From Cryobacterium aureum (lineage in GTDB: Bacteria; Actinomycetota; Actinomycetes; Actinomycetales; Microbacteriaceae): DNA of 64,000 bases. The stretch lies in NCBI RefSeq assembly GCF_002954245.1, contig NZ_PPTG01000009.1, positions 406,405-470,404 on the forward strand. Direction: 5' to 3'. Of this stretch, positions 1 through 8,856 are shown one piece after another (the first letter of the stretch is position 1; every line of letters begins with the position of its first letter). The position numbers and the translations under genes were made by a program. The notes below the pieces were generated by a model. That model was not told the origin of the DNA. It saw nothing but the letters and a program-made list of their open reading frames with translations, and ran no database searches.

Positions 1-3
1 TAT

Positions 4-324
4 ATGGGCGAATTGCTATTTGATTTTGGGGACGGCGGAGGCCCCGACGTCGTCGGCGAGCCGCTACCGAAATCCATGACCGACTCCCAACGTCGCCTGA
101 TACGGGATGCGTTCGACCTGCTCGGACTAAAGAACGCGCAAGAACAGTTCGCTGTCGTCGAGGAATTGACCGGAGTGCATATTCGGTCTGTCCACGACCT
201 CCAGGAATCGACTGCCCGGACACTCTTACACTTCCTCGGAAGCCGCGTCAAGAATGCCCACAAGAAGAACACAGGTGACACCTGGGCAGACCGAGACGAA
301 GACACGTGGATCGACAAGCTCTGA
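4..324 (+). CDS. Hypothetical protein, possibly 5'-truncated by the window
   Basis: The function is not recognised. The frame gives 106 residues from an ATG three bases inside the window, so this may be only the C-terminal part of a longer protein whose start lies outside. The middle (about residues 25-80) is predicted to be a compact helical domain, with a repeated pattern of a TG turn followed by S-x-x-D-L and a terminal hydrophobic helix. The tail is acidic and ends in TWIDKL. It faces the leftward hydrolase gene across about 100 bases. Its position at the edge of a conjugative backbone suggests a replication or maintenance protein, but that is only a guess. Confidence 0.55.
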   Translation: MGELLFDFGDGGGPDVVGEPLPKSMTDSQRRLIRDAFDLLGLKNAQEQFAVVEELTGVHIRSVHDLQESTARTLLHFLGSRVKNAHKKNTGDTWADRDEDTWIDKL

Positions 325-422
325 CACCGAATCTCCTCGGAATGCGCAAACGCGGGGAAAGTGCAGTCTTGGTGGTCTTCCTTGGAACCTATCCGGGACG
401 CCTTAGCATTTACCCCCGTGGA

Positions 423-1634
423 TCACGACCTGAAGGCTTGGGTAGCCGCCGACTTCGTATATCCCGTTTGCGATGCCAGCCACACGGAGAGTCGTCCATT
501 CCAGCGCAAGCGATCCGAGTTCCAGCTCAGCGCGTGATCTGCGTGGAATGCCTCCATTGCGATTATGTCCGAACGAAAGGCTCGGAGCCGGGTCGAGAGC
601 CCGAATGGCGACGACGTGTCGAGGCTGCCGTGCAGGATGAGTGTTGGCACGGTCAGCTCGCCGGCGCGCTCAATCCAGTCGAAGCTGCGCAGATCGAGGG
701 GGTTGGCGAGACCCACCAGCCGGACGAGCGGCCTGGAGCTGAGCCATGGCACGGCTAACGTGCCGGTCCACGCGGGCAGGCCCGACCGCGCGCAGTTTGC
801 ATTGATGGTCGAGACCCAATCGAGCACCGGCGACTCGAGCACGAGCCCGGCGACGACGCCACGAAGCTTTGGATCGGCGGCAAGCTGCAATGCGATGGCC
901 GCGCCCATCGACCAACCGAAGAGGATGACGCTGCTTGCGCCGTTCTCACGGGCGTAATGCACGGCCGAGCGCACGTCATCGACCTCGGCGGCACCGAGTT
1001 CGGATCTGCCAGTCCCGACCCTCGGTCCTTCACCGTCGTTCCGATATGTCACGACGAGCGAGGTCATCCCGACCTCGGCGGCAACTTGCACGCCACGTAG
1101 TGTTCCGGCGCGCGTACTTCCGAGTCCGTGGATGTGAATCGCCCATGTGGTCGACGGGGAGCCTTGGGGCGGGATGAGCCAGGCGGGCGCGGGGCCGACA
1201 TCCGTTTGTATTTCGATATCGGTCGACTGGAGGCCGGCATCGGCTGGGCTCTGGAAATATATGCCGCTCCAGGATGCTCGCTGGCCGGCAGCTACGGCTG
1301 GCCCCGACTCCCCTACGACCTCGCGGCCGACGAGACACGGTCCGCGGTCCTCGACTCCGGGCGCCAGGCGAACCCAGCCGCCGTTCTCGAGGATGAGGCA
1401 GTAGTCGCCGGGCGCGGCGGTGTGCGGCGTGCGATCGAGGATGACAATGGGTCGCTCGACGGAGTTGTCCAGGCTTCGAATCGTGAGGTCGTACCTACGC
1501 CCGCTTACCGGAGCGGTTAGCCTTCTTGCGATCACCAGCCCGAGTCCTCCGAGCACCACGGAGCTTGCGGTCAACGCTCCGGCCACCGCCCAAGCCGCTT
1601 TCATCACTGCCGCTGGCCGTCTCGGGCTGGCCAA
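423..1634 (-). CDS. Membrane-anchored alpha/beta hydrolase
   Basis: A 403-residue serine hydrolase of the alpha/beta fold. A hydrophobic segment at residues 13-36 should tether it to the membrane. The catalytic domain starts near residue 160: oxyanion region HIHGLG (167-172), nucleophile elbow GWSMG (240-244, Ser242), acid Asp339 in HGSLDTSSP, and base His364 or His367 in AFHADHALSW. It overlaps the upstream membrane-protein gene by 31 bases and is the last gene of a leftward four-gene unit. The substrate is unknown. Hydrolases of this kind often travel with the ImmA/HTH/membrane-protein group in actinobacteria, so a role in the element's own regulation or host interaction is possible. Confidence 0.8.
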   Translation of the reverse strand: MASPRRPAAVMKAAWAVAGALTASSVVLGGLGLVIARRLTAPVSGRRYDLTIRSLDNSVERPIVILDRTPHTAAPGDYCLILENGGWVRLAPGVEDRGPCLVGREVVGESGPAVAAGQRASWSGIYFQSPADAGLQSTDIEIQTDVGPAPAWLIPPQGSPSTTWAIHIHGLGSTRAGTLRGVQVAAEVGMTSLVVTYRNDGEGPRVGTGRSELGAAEVDDVRSAVHYARENGASSVILFGWSMGAAIALQLAADPKLRGVVAGLVLESPVLDWVSTINANCARSGLPAWTGTLAVPWLSSRPLVRLVGLANPLDLRSFDWIERAGELTVPTLILHGSLDTSSPFGLSTRLRAFRSDIIAMEAFHADHALSWNSDRLRWNGRLSVWLASQTGYTKSAATQAFRS

Positions 1635-2614
1635 ACGACGGGCACCGAGTTGATAGACCCGGCTCCCAGCAAGTGCCGTTCGGCGCGCTCGATGAGTTCC
1701 CGCGTCTCGTCACTGACGTCAAAGGACACCCGCGTATCGATCATCGCGTCGCGGATCTCGACGACTCGACGATGAAGTAGCGTGTCGGGCTCGTCGGCGT
1801 TGAACGTGACCCGCTGGTTCTGGCGGATTCCCGGCCGTGCAGCAGTCGCTTTGGCCCAGATCGGCTCAAGCTCTTCGGCGAGCATCCGGGATCTGCGCTC
1901 CCGAGATCTCGCCTGCAGAGTGCGGGCGGCGGGCTGGAGGGCGAACCCGAGGCAGAGGAGAAGGAAGGTCAGCAGGTGCAGGGGTTCATACGCGATGGCG
2001 ACGGCGGCCATCAGATTGAGGTTGCCGACGACATGGGCGAGATCCATGGTGATGACGACGACGCTCAGCGCGACGCCGGAGATGCTTCCAAGGAGCAGGG
2101 ATGCCGGTGGCAACAGCTGGGCACCTACGCTGCTTCGGAGCTGCCGCGCAGCGAGCGCGGCCATCGCTGCGAGGACGATTGCGTAGTAGGTGAATTGGAT
2201 CGTCGAGTAGGCGGTGGCGGCGGGTTGCGCACCGAGCTCAAGCATGAAGTTGGTCGTGGTGCTGCCGCGGTCGATGAGCAGGAAGGTACAGATGACGGCG
2301 ACGAGTGCGGCCATGAGTGCGACCGGGCCGAGGGCCACCCGCACGGCCCCCGGTTGATGCTCGGAGGCCTTCATCACTCCGCGACCCAAGCAAAAGACGC
2401 CGACCATTAGCGTTGCATCCGCCACGAGCGTCACGAGGTTGGTACCGCCGGCGAGCCGGTCGAGTGGCCGATAGGCCTCGTCGGTGTTCAGCGTCATTGC
2501 GACCGCGATGGTCAGCGCCGCATACGTGATGTTGCGCTCGGCACGACCCCACCGCAAGATCAGCAAGCTCGCGACGAGAAGCCACATGAGGGCAGCGACG
2601 AGGATGACAATCAT
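1604..2614 (-). CDS. Multi-pass membrane protein, MAB_1171c / DUF6545-like
   Basis: A 336-residue integral membrane protein. About seven hydrophobic helices fill residues 1-230 (first helix 2-20), followed by a soluble, charged C-terminal tail of about 100 residues with predicted helices. The layout and its place beside an ImmA-type peptidase fit the actinobacterial family annotated as MAB_1171c family putative transporter (DUF6545), whose role is not established. It overlaps the ImmA gene upstream by four bases and the hydrolase gene downstream, so translation of all three is likely coupled. Transport activity has not been shown for this family and is not claimed here. Confidence 0.65.
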   Translation of the reverse strand: MIVILVAALMWLLVASLLILRWGRAERNITYAALTIAVAMTLNTDEAYRPLDRLAGGTNLVTLVADATLMVGVFCLGRGVMKASEHQPGAVRVALGPVALMAALVAVICTFLLIDRGSTTTNFMLELGAQPAATAYSTIQFTYYAIVLAAMAALAARQLRSSVGAQLLPPASLLLGSISGVALSVVVITMDLAHVVGNLNLMAAVAIAYEPLHLLTFLLLCLGFALQPAARTLQARSRERRSRMLAEELEPIWAKATAARPGIRQNQRVTFNADEPDTLLHRRVVEIRDAMIDTRVSFDVSDETRELIERAERHLLGAGSINSVPVVWPARDGQRQ

Positions 2615-3075
2615 CCGAAGATCTCCAGGTACCGAGAGCTATGCAGTGCCGATCCCCTGATCCCAGCGGCGAGGTGGTCCGCGAGGGTCTCCGCTTGCAC
2701 TTCCTGGTCGGTGCTGAGATCTTGGCGCCTGAGTAGTCGGCGCAGAGTCTGCGGCGGAATGTCGGGCAGCAGAACGTCGGGAGCGTCGGGGGCATCCTCA
2801 AACTCGTGGCCCAGGATCATGTGCGCAAGTTCGTGCAGCACGAATTGCTGTCTGTGCAGCGCGGAATCGCTGTGGGCGTGAAGGATGACATCCTTGCCAT
2901 CCTTCATGAAGCAAACGGCGCACAGGCCGTCACGACCGGTGATGCCCGCCAGTTCAACTATTCGCAGGGGACGTCCCCGGCGTCGCTGAACGGCGCTGAC
3001 GAGTTCGTCGAACGTGAAGGTCTCGCCCAGCGCAAGTCCGTCGACTGCCGTCGACACGTTCACTACGTTCGTCAT
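2611..3075 (-). CDS. ImmA/IrrE-family zinc metallopeptidase
   Basis: A 154-residue cytoplasmic protein with the zinc-binding helix HELAH at residues 81-85, preceded by RQQFVL as is usual for ImmA/IrrE proteases. Members cleave or otherwise inactivate a partner HTH repressor and so derepress mobile elements. The partner here is probably the EspR-like regulator encoded 15 bases upstream on the same strand. The start ATG at 3075 follows a GGAAGG-type ribosome site. It overlaps the membrane-protein gene by four bases. This pairing is the usual switch module of conjugative elements and prophages; which signal triggers it cannot be read from the sequence. Confidence 0.85.
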   Translation of the reverse strand: MTNVVNVSTAVDGLALGETFTFDELVSAVQRRRGRPLRIVELAGITGRDGLCAVCFMKDGKDVILHAHSDSALHRQQFVLHELAHMILGHEFEDAPDAPDVLLPDIPPQTLRRLLRRQDLSTDQEVQAETLADHLAAGIRGSALHSSRYLEIFG

Positions 3076-3090
3076 CGCCTCTCACCTTCC

Positions 3091-3552
3091 TTAGAACGGA
3101 TGCTGACCTTCGGCTTTGTGCGCTGGCGGCATAGTCTGGGAGACCTCCGCGTCCAGGAATTGGCTAATCGCCTGCAGTGCGTTGGGGGAAATATCTCCCA
3201 GGGTGCGTGCCGCATACGATTTCACGCGGGCGGCACGCATCGAACGCACTAAATCGAGTTGAGCACTTACCTTGGCTGGAGTCACTGCGCTGGCTGAGCC
3301 GGCAAGGAACGCCGGGTCAACATCGAAGAACGCCGCCAGGCCTTCGAAAAGTGGAGGGTCTTGAACGTACCGGTGGCCGTTGACGATGTATGTCCAGCGC
3401 GATCTCGAGAGGTTGGTGCCGCGCGCCTCGAGAAACGAGGCGATTTGGGCGAACGTCGGCTCGCTGCCCGTCTCCGCCTCGGCGACGTCGAGCAGCAGCC
3501 GGAGGCGCTTCGCGAGGTCCTCTGCAGCTGTCGTGCTCGTATCTTCCGTCAT
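3091..3552 (-). CDS. HTH (XRE/EspR-like) transcriptional regulator
   Basis: A 153-residue DNA-binding protein. Residues 30-80 carry a helix-turn-helix resembling EspR and related XRE regulators: F-A-Q-I-A-S-F-L-E, then a turn with LSRSRWTYIVNGHR, then a helix ending in FFDVDPAFL. The C-terminal 70 residues form a helical domain, probably for dimerisation. It is the first gene of the leftward ImmA unit. Four near-identical palindromes lie just upstream (3591-3693), so it probably represses its own operon and perhaps the rightward Prim-Pol operon. The ImmA peptidase encoded next may relieve that repression. The assignment rests on motif shape and context. Confidence 0.7.
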   Translation of the reverse strand: MTEDTSTTAAEDLAKRLRLLLDVAEAETGSEPTFAQIASFLEARGTNLSRSRWTYIVNGHRYVQDPPLFEGLAAFFDVDPAFLAGSASAVTPAKVSAQLDLVRSMRAARVKSYAARTLGDISPNALQAISQFLDAEVSQTMPPAHKAEGQHPF

Positions 3553-3590
3553 GTACTTTCACTCTCCCGGACTGATGATTACTCAGGTCG

Positions 3591-3693
3591 TTGAGAGTGC
3601 TCAATCTACTCGTTGAGCATGATCAAGGCAAGGGTTGCGCATGCTCAAATGTGGTGCTAAAACGTACCGTGAAATGGAATTGAGCATGCTCAA
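3591..3693. promoter_or_regulatory. Phased array of four palindromic operators (TTGAGCATGCTCAA)
   Basis: Four copies of a 14-bp palindrome lie at 3591-3604 (TTGAGAGTGCTCAA), 3613-3626 (TTGAGCATGATCAA), 3635-3648 (TTGCGCATGCTCAA) and 3680-3693 (TTGAGCATGCTCAA, perfect). Starts are spaced 22, 22 and 45 bases, about two and four helical turns, so all sites face the same side of the DNA. They sit between the divergent HTH regulator and Prim-Pol genes and are the natural binding sites for the HTH regulator. Confidence 0.8.
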
Positions 3694-3817
3694 CATGAAT
3701 TCACATCGCCGGCCGCAGCGGCACGGCGAGGCGCACCTCTGTGGCATCTACCCACGCTCGCGTGGCAGTCCCCCGGGAAGGTGATCGACATGTCAGTGAA
3801 AATACTCGGAGCCTCTG

Positions 3818-4702
3818 ATGAGCATCGCTGAGGTACTTCAGGCTACGAGCCGGCTGCAGTTGCGGGATGCCGCCATCGCATTCGCGCGGGCGGGAATCCC
3901 CGTCTTTCCGTGCGTGACGGATGGCAAGCATCCGCTTACGCCGGCTGGGTTTCACGATGCGAGCCGAGACCTCGACCAGCTGCGCGGATGGTGGGGTCGG
4001 TGGCCGGGCGCGAATATCGGGATGCCGACGGGCAGCGCGTCGGGGATTGACGTTGTCGACATTGACGTGACGAGTAAGGATTCGGGCTTCGCGGCGTTCG
4101 AGCGTGCAAGCTCCGCCGGGCTGGTTGAAGGTGACCTTGCCCGAGTGCGCACTCCGTCAGGAGGGTTGCACGTGTATTTTTCCGCGAACCAGGCCCGGCC
4201 TCAGCGTTGCTGGCAGGCCGCGGCCGCGCACATCGACTTTCGTGGGGACGGCGGCTATGTCATCGTGCCGCCCTCAACCCTAGCGACGGACCGCGGGCGA
4301 GTCGGCTACCGGCTCTATGCGCTGTCGGCGACCGGCTCGCGACCGGTCGACGCCGTCGCGCTCCGCAGCTTCATCGACCCGCGGCCGCCGCGAATGGGGA
4401 CTCGGGCAACCGCGGCTAGGTCGCCAGAGCCGAGCCGGCTCGCGCAATGGGTGAGCAACCTGCAGGAGGGCGAGCGCAACAGCGGGTTGTTCTGGGCGGC
4501 TTGCCGACTGGTTGAGGCGGGCTACGGGCCGGCAGATGTCGAGGCTGCGCTGGGGCCGTACGCAAAGGTCGCTGGCCTCGATGAGAGGGAGATAGTCATG
4601 ACGATCAGCTCGGCGAGCCGTCGGGCAGGCGTACCGGGGGCGCCGTTTGGCCAGCGAATCGCTCCCGGAAGCAGTCGGGGAGACGCGCCCTGCATGTCGT
4701 GA
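3818..4702 (+). CDS. Bifunctional DNA primase/polymerase (Prim-Pol) N-terminal domain protein
   Basis: A 294-residue primase-polymerase that would prime plasmid or element replication. The archaeo-eukaryotic-type primase fold is recognised by three motifs in order: the metal site VDIDV at residues 80-84, TPSGGLHVYF at 112-121 with the conserved His, and FRGDGGYVIVPPS at 141-153. The remaining 100 residues form a helical C-terminal part, and no helicase domain is present, so it is shorter than the fused plasmid Rep proteins. It is the first rightward gene after the operator array. Context, with a ParB-like gene downstream, supports replication and maintenance. Confidence 0.85.
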   Translation: MSIAEVLQATSRLQLRDAAIAFARAGIPVFPCVTDGKHPLTPAGFHDASRDLDQLRGWWGRWPGANIGMPTGSASGIDVVDIDVTSKDSGFAAFERASSAGLVEGDLARVRTPSGGLHVYFSANQARPQRCWQAAAAHIDFRGDGGYVIVPPSTLATDRGRVGYRLYALSATGSRPVDAVALRSFIDPRPPRMGTRATAARSPEPSRLAQWVSNLQEGERNSGLFWAACRLVEAGYGPADVEAALGPYAKVAGLDEREIVMTISSASRRAGVPGAPFGQRIAPGSSRGDAPCMS

Positions 4703-4771
4703 GTGGCGACGGTTTTCGGAACGCGTTGACACTCCTGCTGTTTGAACCATCGATCTGAAGGAGATGAAGTG

Positions 4772-5161
4772 ATGGACGTAGACGACTTCCACGAGTCACG
4801 CCGCGCAGCCAGCGTTGAGACTGGCGGCGAGGCGCATCCGCTGCACGCCGTACTCGATGAAAAATCGCGGCTCGCAGCACGCATGCGGGACAGCACCTTG
4901 GGTGCCACGCCCGCCAGTGCGGCCGCCTCCCGCCCCGGCATCACCTGGGTTCGCGCCTCCGATCTGCTCAGCATGGGCAGCGGGCACATCGCCGGCCAGG
5001 GCATCGACCATCAAGCCGAACTGGCCCGGCGGATTCGGCGCGCCCCCGTCACCGCCGTTCGTGCGATGCGCGATCGGGCCGACCGGTTGCCTCCCCTCTC
5101 CGAGTTCGGGTCACAGCGCAAGAGTCCACAGATCGCTCGCAACGGGCTCGAGCGGAGCTGA
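4772..5161 (+). CDS. Hypothetical protein of the element backbone
   Basis: A 129-residue protein of unknown function. The start at 4772 is chosen because GAAGGAGAT at 4757-4765 is a strong ribosome site with good spacing; an upstream ATG in the same frame lacks one. The product is rich in Ala, Arg and Ser, with no membrane segment or recognisable motif. The C-terminal half (AELARRIRRAPVTAVRAMRD) is basic and could bind nucleic acid. It lies two bases before the next gene, so the two are likely translated together with the ParB-like gene. Confidence 0.6.
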   Translation: MDVDDFHESRRAASVETGGEAHPLHAVLDEKSRLAARMRDSTLGATPASAAASRPGITWVRASDLLSMGSGHIAGQGIDHQAELARRIRRAPVTAVRAMRDRADRLPPLSEFGSQRKSPQIARNGLERS

Positions 5162-5163
5162 TC

Positions 5164-6027
5164 ATGAGCATGCTGGTGAACACGACAACACACACCGATC
5201 CGACGAGAGGTGCCGCGATGAAAACGACCACGGGTTTCCGCGAGTCCGAAGGCCTGCGCAAGCTGCTCGCCCGACTTCAAGCGGATGGCGGGGGCAGCTG
5301 GCGCACGGACCCAGAGGCAGCCGAACTCATGCAGTTCACCGCCCAGCGCTACGCCGGGTTGGCGCGCAAGCACCGGCTGGATCCCTGGGAGGCCGCCGCG
5401 GCAGCCTATGACGCGATGCGGGCGCCGTCGACGCTGCGTGCCGACGACCCGTGGGCCATGGTCACCCGAGCCGTGCAAGTAACCTGCATCGCTGAGGAAC
5501 GCGCCCAGGGACTGCTCTGCTCGGTGCATCAAGCCCGGCGGCCCAAGACCTCCGCGTTCCACGACGCCGAACGCTTCAGCGACCGCGAGCACGCCCTCAC
5601 CGACTATCACCCCGCGTTCCGAATCAATCCGGCCGACGCGCAGACCGAAACAGCGCCGCTGGTCCAGGTGAAGGCTGCAGTCGAGGACGCGATCATGTTG
5701 TTCACCCTGCTCGACTGGCCGGCAGACCACGCTCGAACGTGCGTCGAGTACATCTGCGGCCGGCTCGCCGATGCCACGTCGCGAGAATCCGCTTTCGAGC
5801 TTCTGCGCCGCGACTACGCTGCCCGCGCGCGCCTCGACGTTTCACAGCGGGCCTGGATGGCGATGCTCCGAACGCTCCTTGGTTGCGGCAACCCGCTGCT
5901 GGCCCACACCGCGGCCGGCCACGGAATCTTGCTTCGTCTGCTCGTCGGCGAGCCGCTTCGCTCCCTGTTTCGCGACGATGACCTCGTCGCCGACATCGTC
6001 GTCAACGCCCCGCGAGTGTTCGCATGA
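5164..6027 (+). CDS. Conserved hypothetical protein of actinobacterial conjugative elements
   Basis: A 287-residue, mostly helical soluble protein with no catalytic motif that I recognise. Notable segments are WEAAAAAYDAMR (near residue 79), a Trp-containing segment DPWAMVTRAVQ, and a C-terminal segment GNPLLAHTAAGHGILLRLLVGEPLR. The ATG at 5164 has GGAG at 5154-5157; a second in-frame ATG at 5218 also has a good site, so the first 18 residues may not be part of the protein. It overlaps the ParB-like gene by four bases, which links it functionally to partition or replication. No function is assigned. Confidence 0.6.
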   Translation: MSMLVNTTTHTDPTRGAAMKTTTGFRESEGLRKLLARLQADGGGSWRTDPEAAELMQFTAQRYAGLARKHRLDPWEAAAAAYDAMRAPSTLRADDPWAMVTRAVQVTCIAEERAQGLLCSVHQARRPKTSAFHDAERFSDREHALTDYHPAFRINPADAQTETAPLVQVKAAVEDAIMLFTLLDWPADHARTCVEYICGRLADATSRESAFELLRRDYAARARLDVSQRAWMAMLRTLLGCGNPLLAHTAAGHGILLRLLVGEPLRSLFRDDDLVADIVVNAPRVFA

Positions 6028-7061
6028 CCTCTACCCTGGGTCACTTCGAGTTGGAGCGGTCGATCGACTCCATCCGGATCGGTTCGCGTCATCGCAACGA
6101 TCTGGGCGACATCGACGCCCTCGCCGCTTCAATTGAACGGCAGGGACTCCTGCAGCCGATCACGGTGACACCGGATGGCACACTTGTGTGCGGCGCCCGC
6201 CGCCTGGCCGCGCTCCGGCAACTCGGGGTACGCAAACTCAATGTCTGGGTGCGCGCCGGCATCTCAGACCAACTGGCCCAGCTGCTCGCCGAGCAAGACG
6301 ACAACGCACTCCACAAGACCCTCGGCCCGACCGAAGCGGCCACGCTCTATCGCGAGGTCAAGATGCTTCTCGCTGAGGATGCCCGGCGCCGGCAAGAAGC
6401 AACACGGTTCGGCTCTTCTCGGGCGGGATCGGACGGTGCTGCCACGGTGGCAGCACCGCTGGATGGCTACTCCCGGGCACAGGCCGCGCTCCTCGTGACC
6501 GGGAAGCGCTCGTACACGACGCTCGAACGCATCGGCCAGCTCCAGCGGATGGCGCACGACGACAGTCTCGACCAAACGCTCCGCAGTCGCGCGATCGAGG
6601 AGCTGGAGTTGATTCAGAACGGCGGCTCGGTGGCGGCTGCACACTGTCGCATAACCTCCGAACTTGACCGGCTGTCATCGGATGCCGCGGAGCCCATCCG
6701 CCAAGAGGCACCCGTGGGTCTCGCGCTGGTCCACACCGATGAGAGCGATTCACCCAATCTCGAGCAGTTGGCTCGTGAAGCGCTCGCTCGCGCAAAGACA
6801 GCCACACGGGCCAAGACGGCCAGGCGTGTTGCCACCCCAGACACGAAGTTGCCCGTCCGCTCGTTCGTCTTTCTCTGGAACGACCTGCACGAATGGTGGC
6901 TCCGCTACGACTACGCCGAGATCGCGACCGAACTCACCAACGACCAGTGGGAGCAGTTCGAAGCTACGATCGCCGGCAGCACCGCATTTTTCGAGCGGAT
7001 GCGCTCCCTGCGCGACCTGCCCGTCAAACAGGTATCGGCCACCATTTCCGCCATCAGATAG
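6024..7061 (+). CDS. ParB/Srx-type nuclease-like domain protein (partition/plasmid maintenance)
   Basis: A 345-residue protein with a ParB N-terminal domain. Residues 15-80 show the family pattern: S-I-R-I-G, then ALAASIERQGLLQPITV, then GARRLAALRQLG (GxRRxxA box at 57-63). In ParB proteins this region binds CTP or nucleotides and spreads on DNA. A helical middle region with TEAATLYREV resembles the ParB HTH linker, and the tail is specific to this element. No ParA is encoded nearby in the window, so it may act in regulation or replication instead of classical partition. It overlaps the preceding gene by ATGA. Confidence 0.75.
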   Translation: MTSTLGHFELERSIDSIRIGSRHRNDLGDIDALAASIERQGLLQPITVTPDGTLVCGARRLAALRQLGVRKLNVWVRAGISDQLAQLLAEQDDNALHKTLGPTEAATLYREVKMLLAEDARRRQEATRFGSSRAGSDGAATVAAPLDGYSRAQAALLVTGKRSYTTLERIGQLQRMAHDDSLDQTLRSRAIEELELIQNGGSVAAAHCRITSELDRLSSDAAEPIRQEAPVGLALVHTDESDSPNLEQLAREALARAKTATRAKTARRVATPDTKLPVRSFVFLWNDLHEWWLRYDYAEIATELTNDQWEQFEATIAGSTAFFERMRSLRDLPVKQVSATISAIR

Positions 7062-7070
7062 GAGCCCACA

Positions 7071-7724
7071 ATGGAATTCATCCACCGGCACCGCCTGGTC
7101 ATCACGATCATCAGCAGTGCTGCTGCCCTCGCCATCGTCGTGATCATCGGCGTGTATGGAATGCTCCGCGGACCTGCGAAAGAGAGCCAGCCGGAGCAGC
7201 CGGCGCCCGCAGCATCCGCTCTATCGACACCGCCAGCCCAGGCCGAACAACTGCAGCCGCTGCCTGTCACGACAAGCCCGGAAGAGTTTGCCCGCAGCGT
7301 TGCGGGCGCCCTGTTCAATTGGGACACCCGCCAGGAAGCGGGCCTCGCCGACTGGGCGCAGGTGCTGGTCGACGTCGCCGATGCCGATGAAGCGCCCGCC
7401 GTTGCAGCCGATGTTCGGACTTACCTGCCCGGCTCCGAGATGTGGACGCGACTGCGCACGTACGGCACGCGGCAGTGGCTCGACATCGAGTCGATAACCG
7501 TACCCGGTGCATGGGCGACCGCGCTCACGCAGGCGTCACCCGGGCAGATTCCGCGCGGTGCTGCGGCGTTCACTGTGGTGGGAACCAGCCATCGCGAAGG
7601 AACGCAGAACACCGAGGTCATTCGCACAGAGCGAAAGGTGTCGTTTACGGTCTTCGTCGTGTGCCCGGTCGATGAGGCGTGCACGTTTCTGCGGCTCTCG
7701 AAGCTCGACCACCCCTTGGAGTGA
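7071..7724 (+). CDS. Membrane-anchored transfer protein, possible VirB8/TcpC-like
   Basis: A 217-residue protein with a short cytoplasmic N-terminus, one membrane helix (residues 10-30), a Pro/Ala/Gln-rich linker (38-65) and a soluble extracytoplasmic domain of about 150 residues. This is the layout of VirB8/TcpC-type scaffold proteins of Gram-positive type IV secretion systems; I see no sequence motif that proves it. A ribosome site GGAG precedes the ATG. The gene directly precedes the M23 hydrolase with three bases between stop and start. The neighbours support a role in the transfer channel. Confidence 0.6.
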   Translation: MEFIHRHRLVITIISSAAALAIVVIIGVYGMLRGPAKESQPEQPAPAASALSTPPAQAEQLQPLPVTTSPEEFARSVAGALFNWDTRQEAGLADWAQVLVDVADADEAPAVAADVRTYLPGSEMWTRLRTYGTRQWLDIESITVPGAWATALTQASPGQIPRGAAAFTVVGTSHREGTQNTEVIRTERKVSFTVFVVCPVDEACTFLRLSKLDHPLE

Positions 7725-7727
7725 GCG

Positions 7728-8855
7728 GTGAACAAGCTCATCGGCCTGCTCGCGGTGGTTGTGCTCGCCAGCCCGCTGGTCGTTCTGGTGGGCGTGGCCG
7801 CGCTCGTGGTCCCTACCTTGCCATCGTGCGGGTCGCTCGTCGTTGGCAGCATTCCGGACTCGCTCAGCGCCCAAACGTTGGATGGCCGAACGGTCACCCT
7901 CGACAAGCGGCAGCTGACCCATTCTGGAACCATCATCACGATCGGCGGGCAGACGGCCGGCGTCGGGCGCGAGGGCATAGTCGTGGCGTTGATGGCTGCG
8001 CTCACGGAGTCGACGCTGCGGATGCTCGCCAACACCAGTGCGTATCCGGAGTCGGCGGGCTACCCGAATGACGGGGTTGGCTCCGATCACGACTCACTGG
8101 GGATGTTTCAGATGCGGCCTTTGACCGGATGGGGAACGGTTGGCGAGCTCATGGACCCGGAGTATCAGGCGCAGGCATTCTTTGGTGGATCGTCGGGGCC
8201 CAACGCCGGGTCCCCGCGGGGCCTGCTCGATATCGATGGCTGGCAGCTGCTTAACCCAGGCGCGGCTGCACAGACGGTCGAGGTCAGCGCATACCCGGAT
8301 CGGTACCAGAACTTCCAGCCCGTCGCGGAAGCGATACTCACCGCGCTGACTCGGTCCTCGTCAACGGTTCTCGAGACTTCGCTCGTCGTGTTCCCGCTCC
8401 CCGCCGGGACCTACACAAACACCGACAGCTTCGGGTGGCGGATCGATCCCTACACGGGCCAACGACGGTTCCACGCCGGCAGCGACCTCGCGGCACCGCT
8501 GGGCACGCCGATCCACGCGGTCGCCGACGGTGTGGTCAGCTTCGCCGGACAGCGAGGTACTTACGGCGGGCTAATCACGATCGAGCATACGGTTGGTGGC
8601 CAGCGCGTCACCTCGTACTACGCCCACATGTACGAGCAGGGCATGCACGTCACGGCAGGCGACAGCGTGGTCGCTGGCCAGCACATCGGCGACGTAGGTT
8701 CAGCCGGCAAGTCGACCGGTCCGCACCTCCACCTCGAGATCCACCCGGGCGGGTCGCGCCAACCGGCCGTCAATGCGGTCGACTGGCTCACTGCCCACGG
8801 TGCCGCCGACCTGACGGCCGCAACCAGCGGATGCTTAGCCGGAACGGTGGCATGA
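7728..8855 (+). CDS. Cell-wall hydrolase with lysozyme-like and M23 peptidase domains (VirB1-like)
   Basis: A 375-residue exported peptidoglycan hydrolase. A hydrophobic signal or anchor occupies residues 4-30. A transglycosylase-like domain follows (about 80-205), with ALTEST around Glu94 and SLGMFQMRP at 123-131. A LytM/M23 domain lies at 230-350: H249xxxD253 in FHAGSDLAAP, H300 in YYAHM, and the HLH pair ending in His335 in GPHLHLEIH. Together they would open the cell wall locally for the transfer apparatus, the job of VirB1 and TcpG-type proteins. It starts with GTG and is coupled to the upstream gene. Confidence 0.85.
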   Translation: MNKLIGLLAVVVLASPLVVLVGVAALVVPTLPSCGSLVVGSIPDSLSAQTLDGRTVTLDKRQLTHSGTIITIGGQTAGVGREGIVVALMAALTESTLRMLANTSAYPESAGYPNDGVGSDHDSLGMFQMRPLTGWGTVGELMDPEYQAQAFFGGSSGPNAGSPRGLLDIDGWQLLNPGAAAQTVEVSAYPDRYQNFQPVAEAILTALTRSSSTVLETSLVVFPLPAGTYTNTDSFGWRIDPYTGQRRFHAGSDLAAPLGTPIHAVADGVVSFAGQRGTYGGLITIEHTVGGQRVTSYYAHMYEQGMHVTAGDSVVAGQHIGDVGSAGKSTGPHLHLEIHPGGSRQPAVNAVDWLTAHGAADLTAATSGCLAGTVA

Positions 8856-8856
8856 C

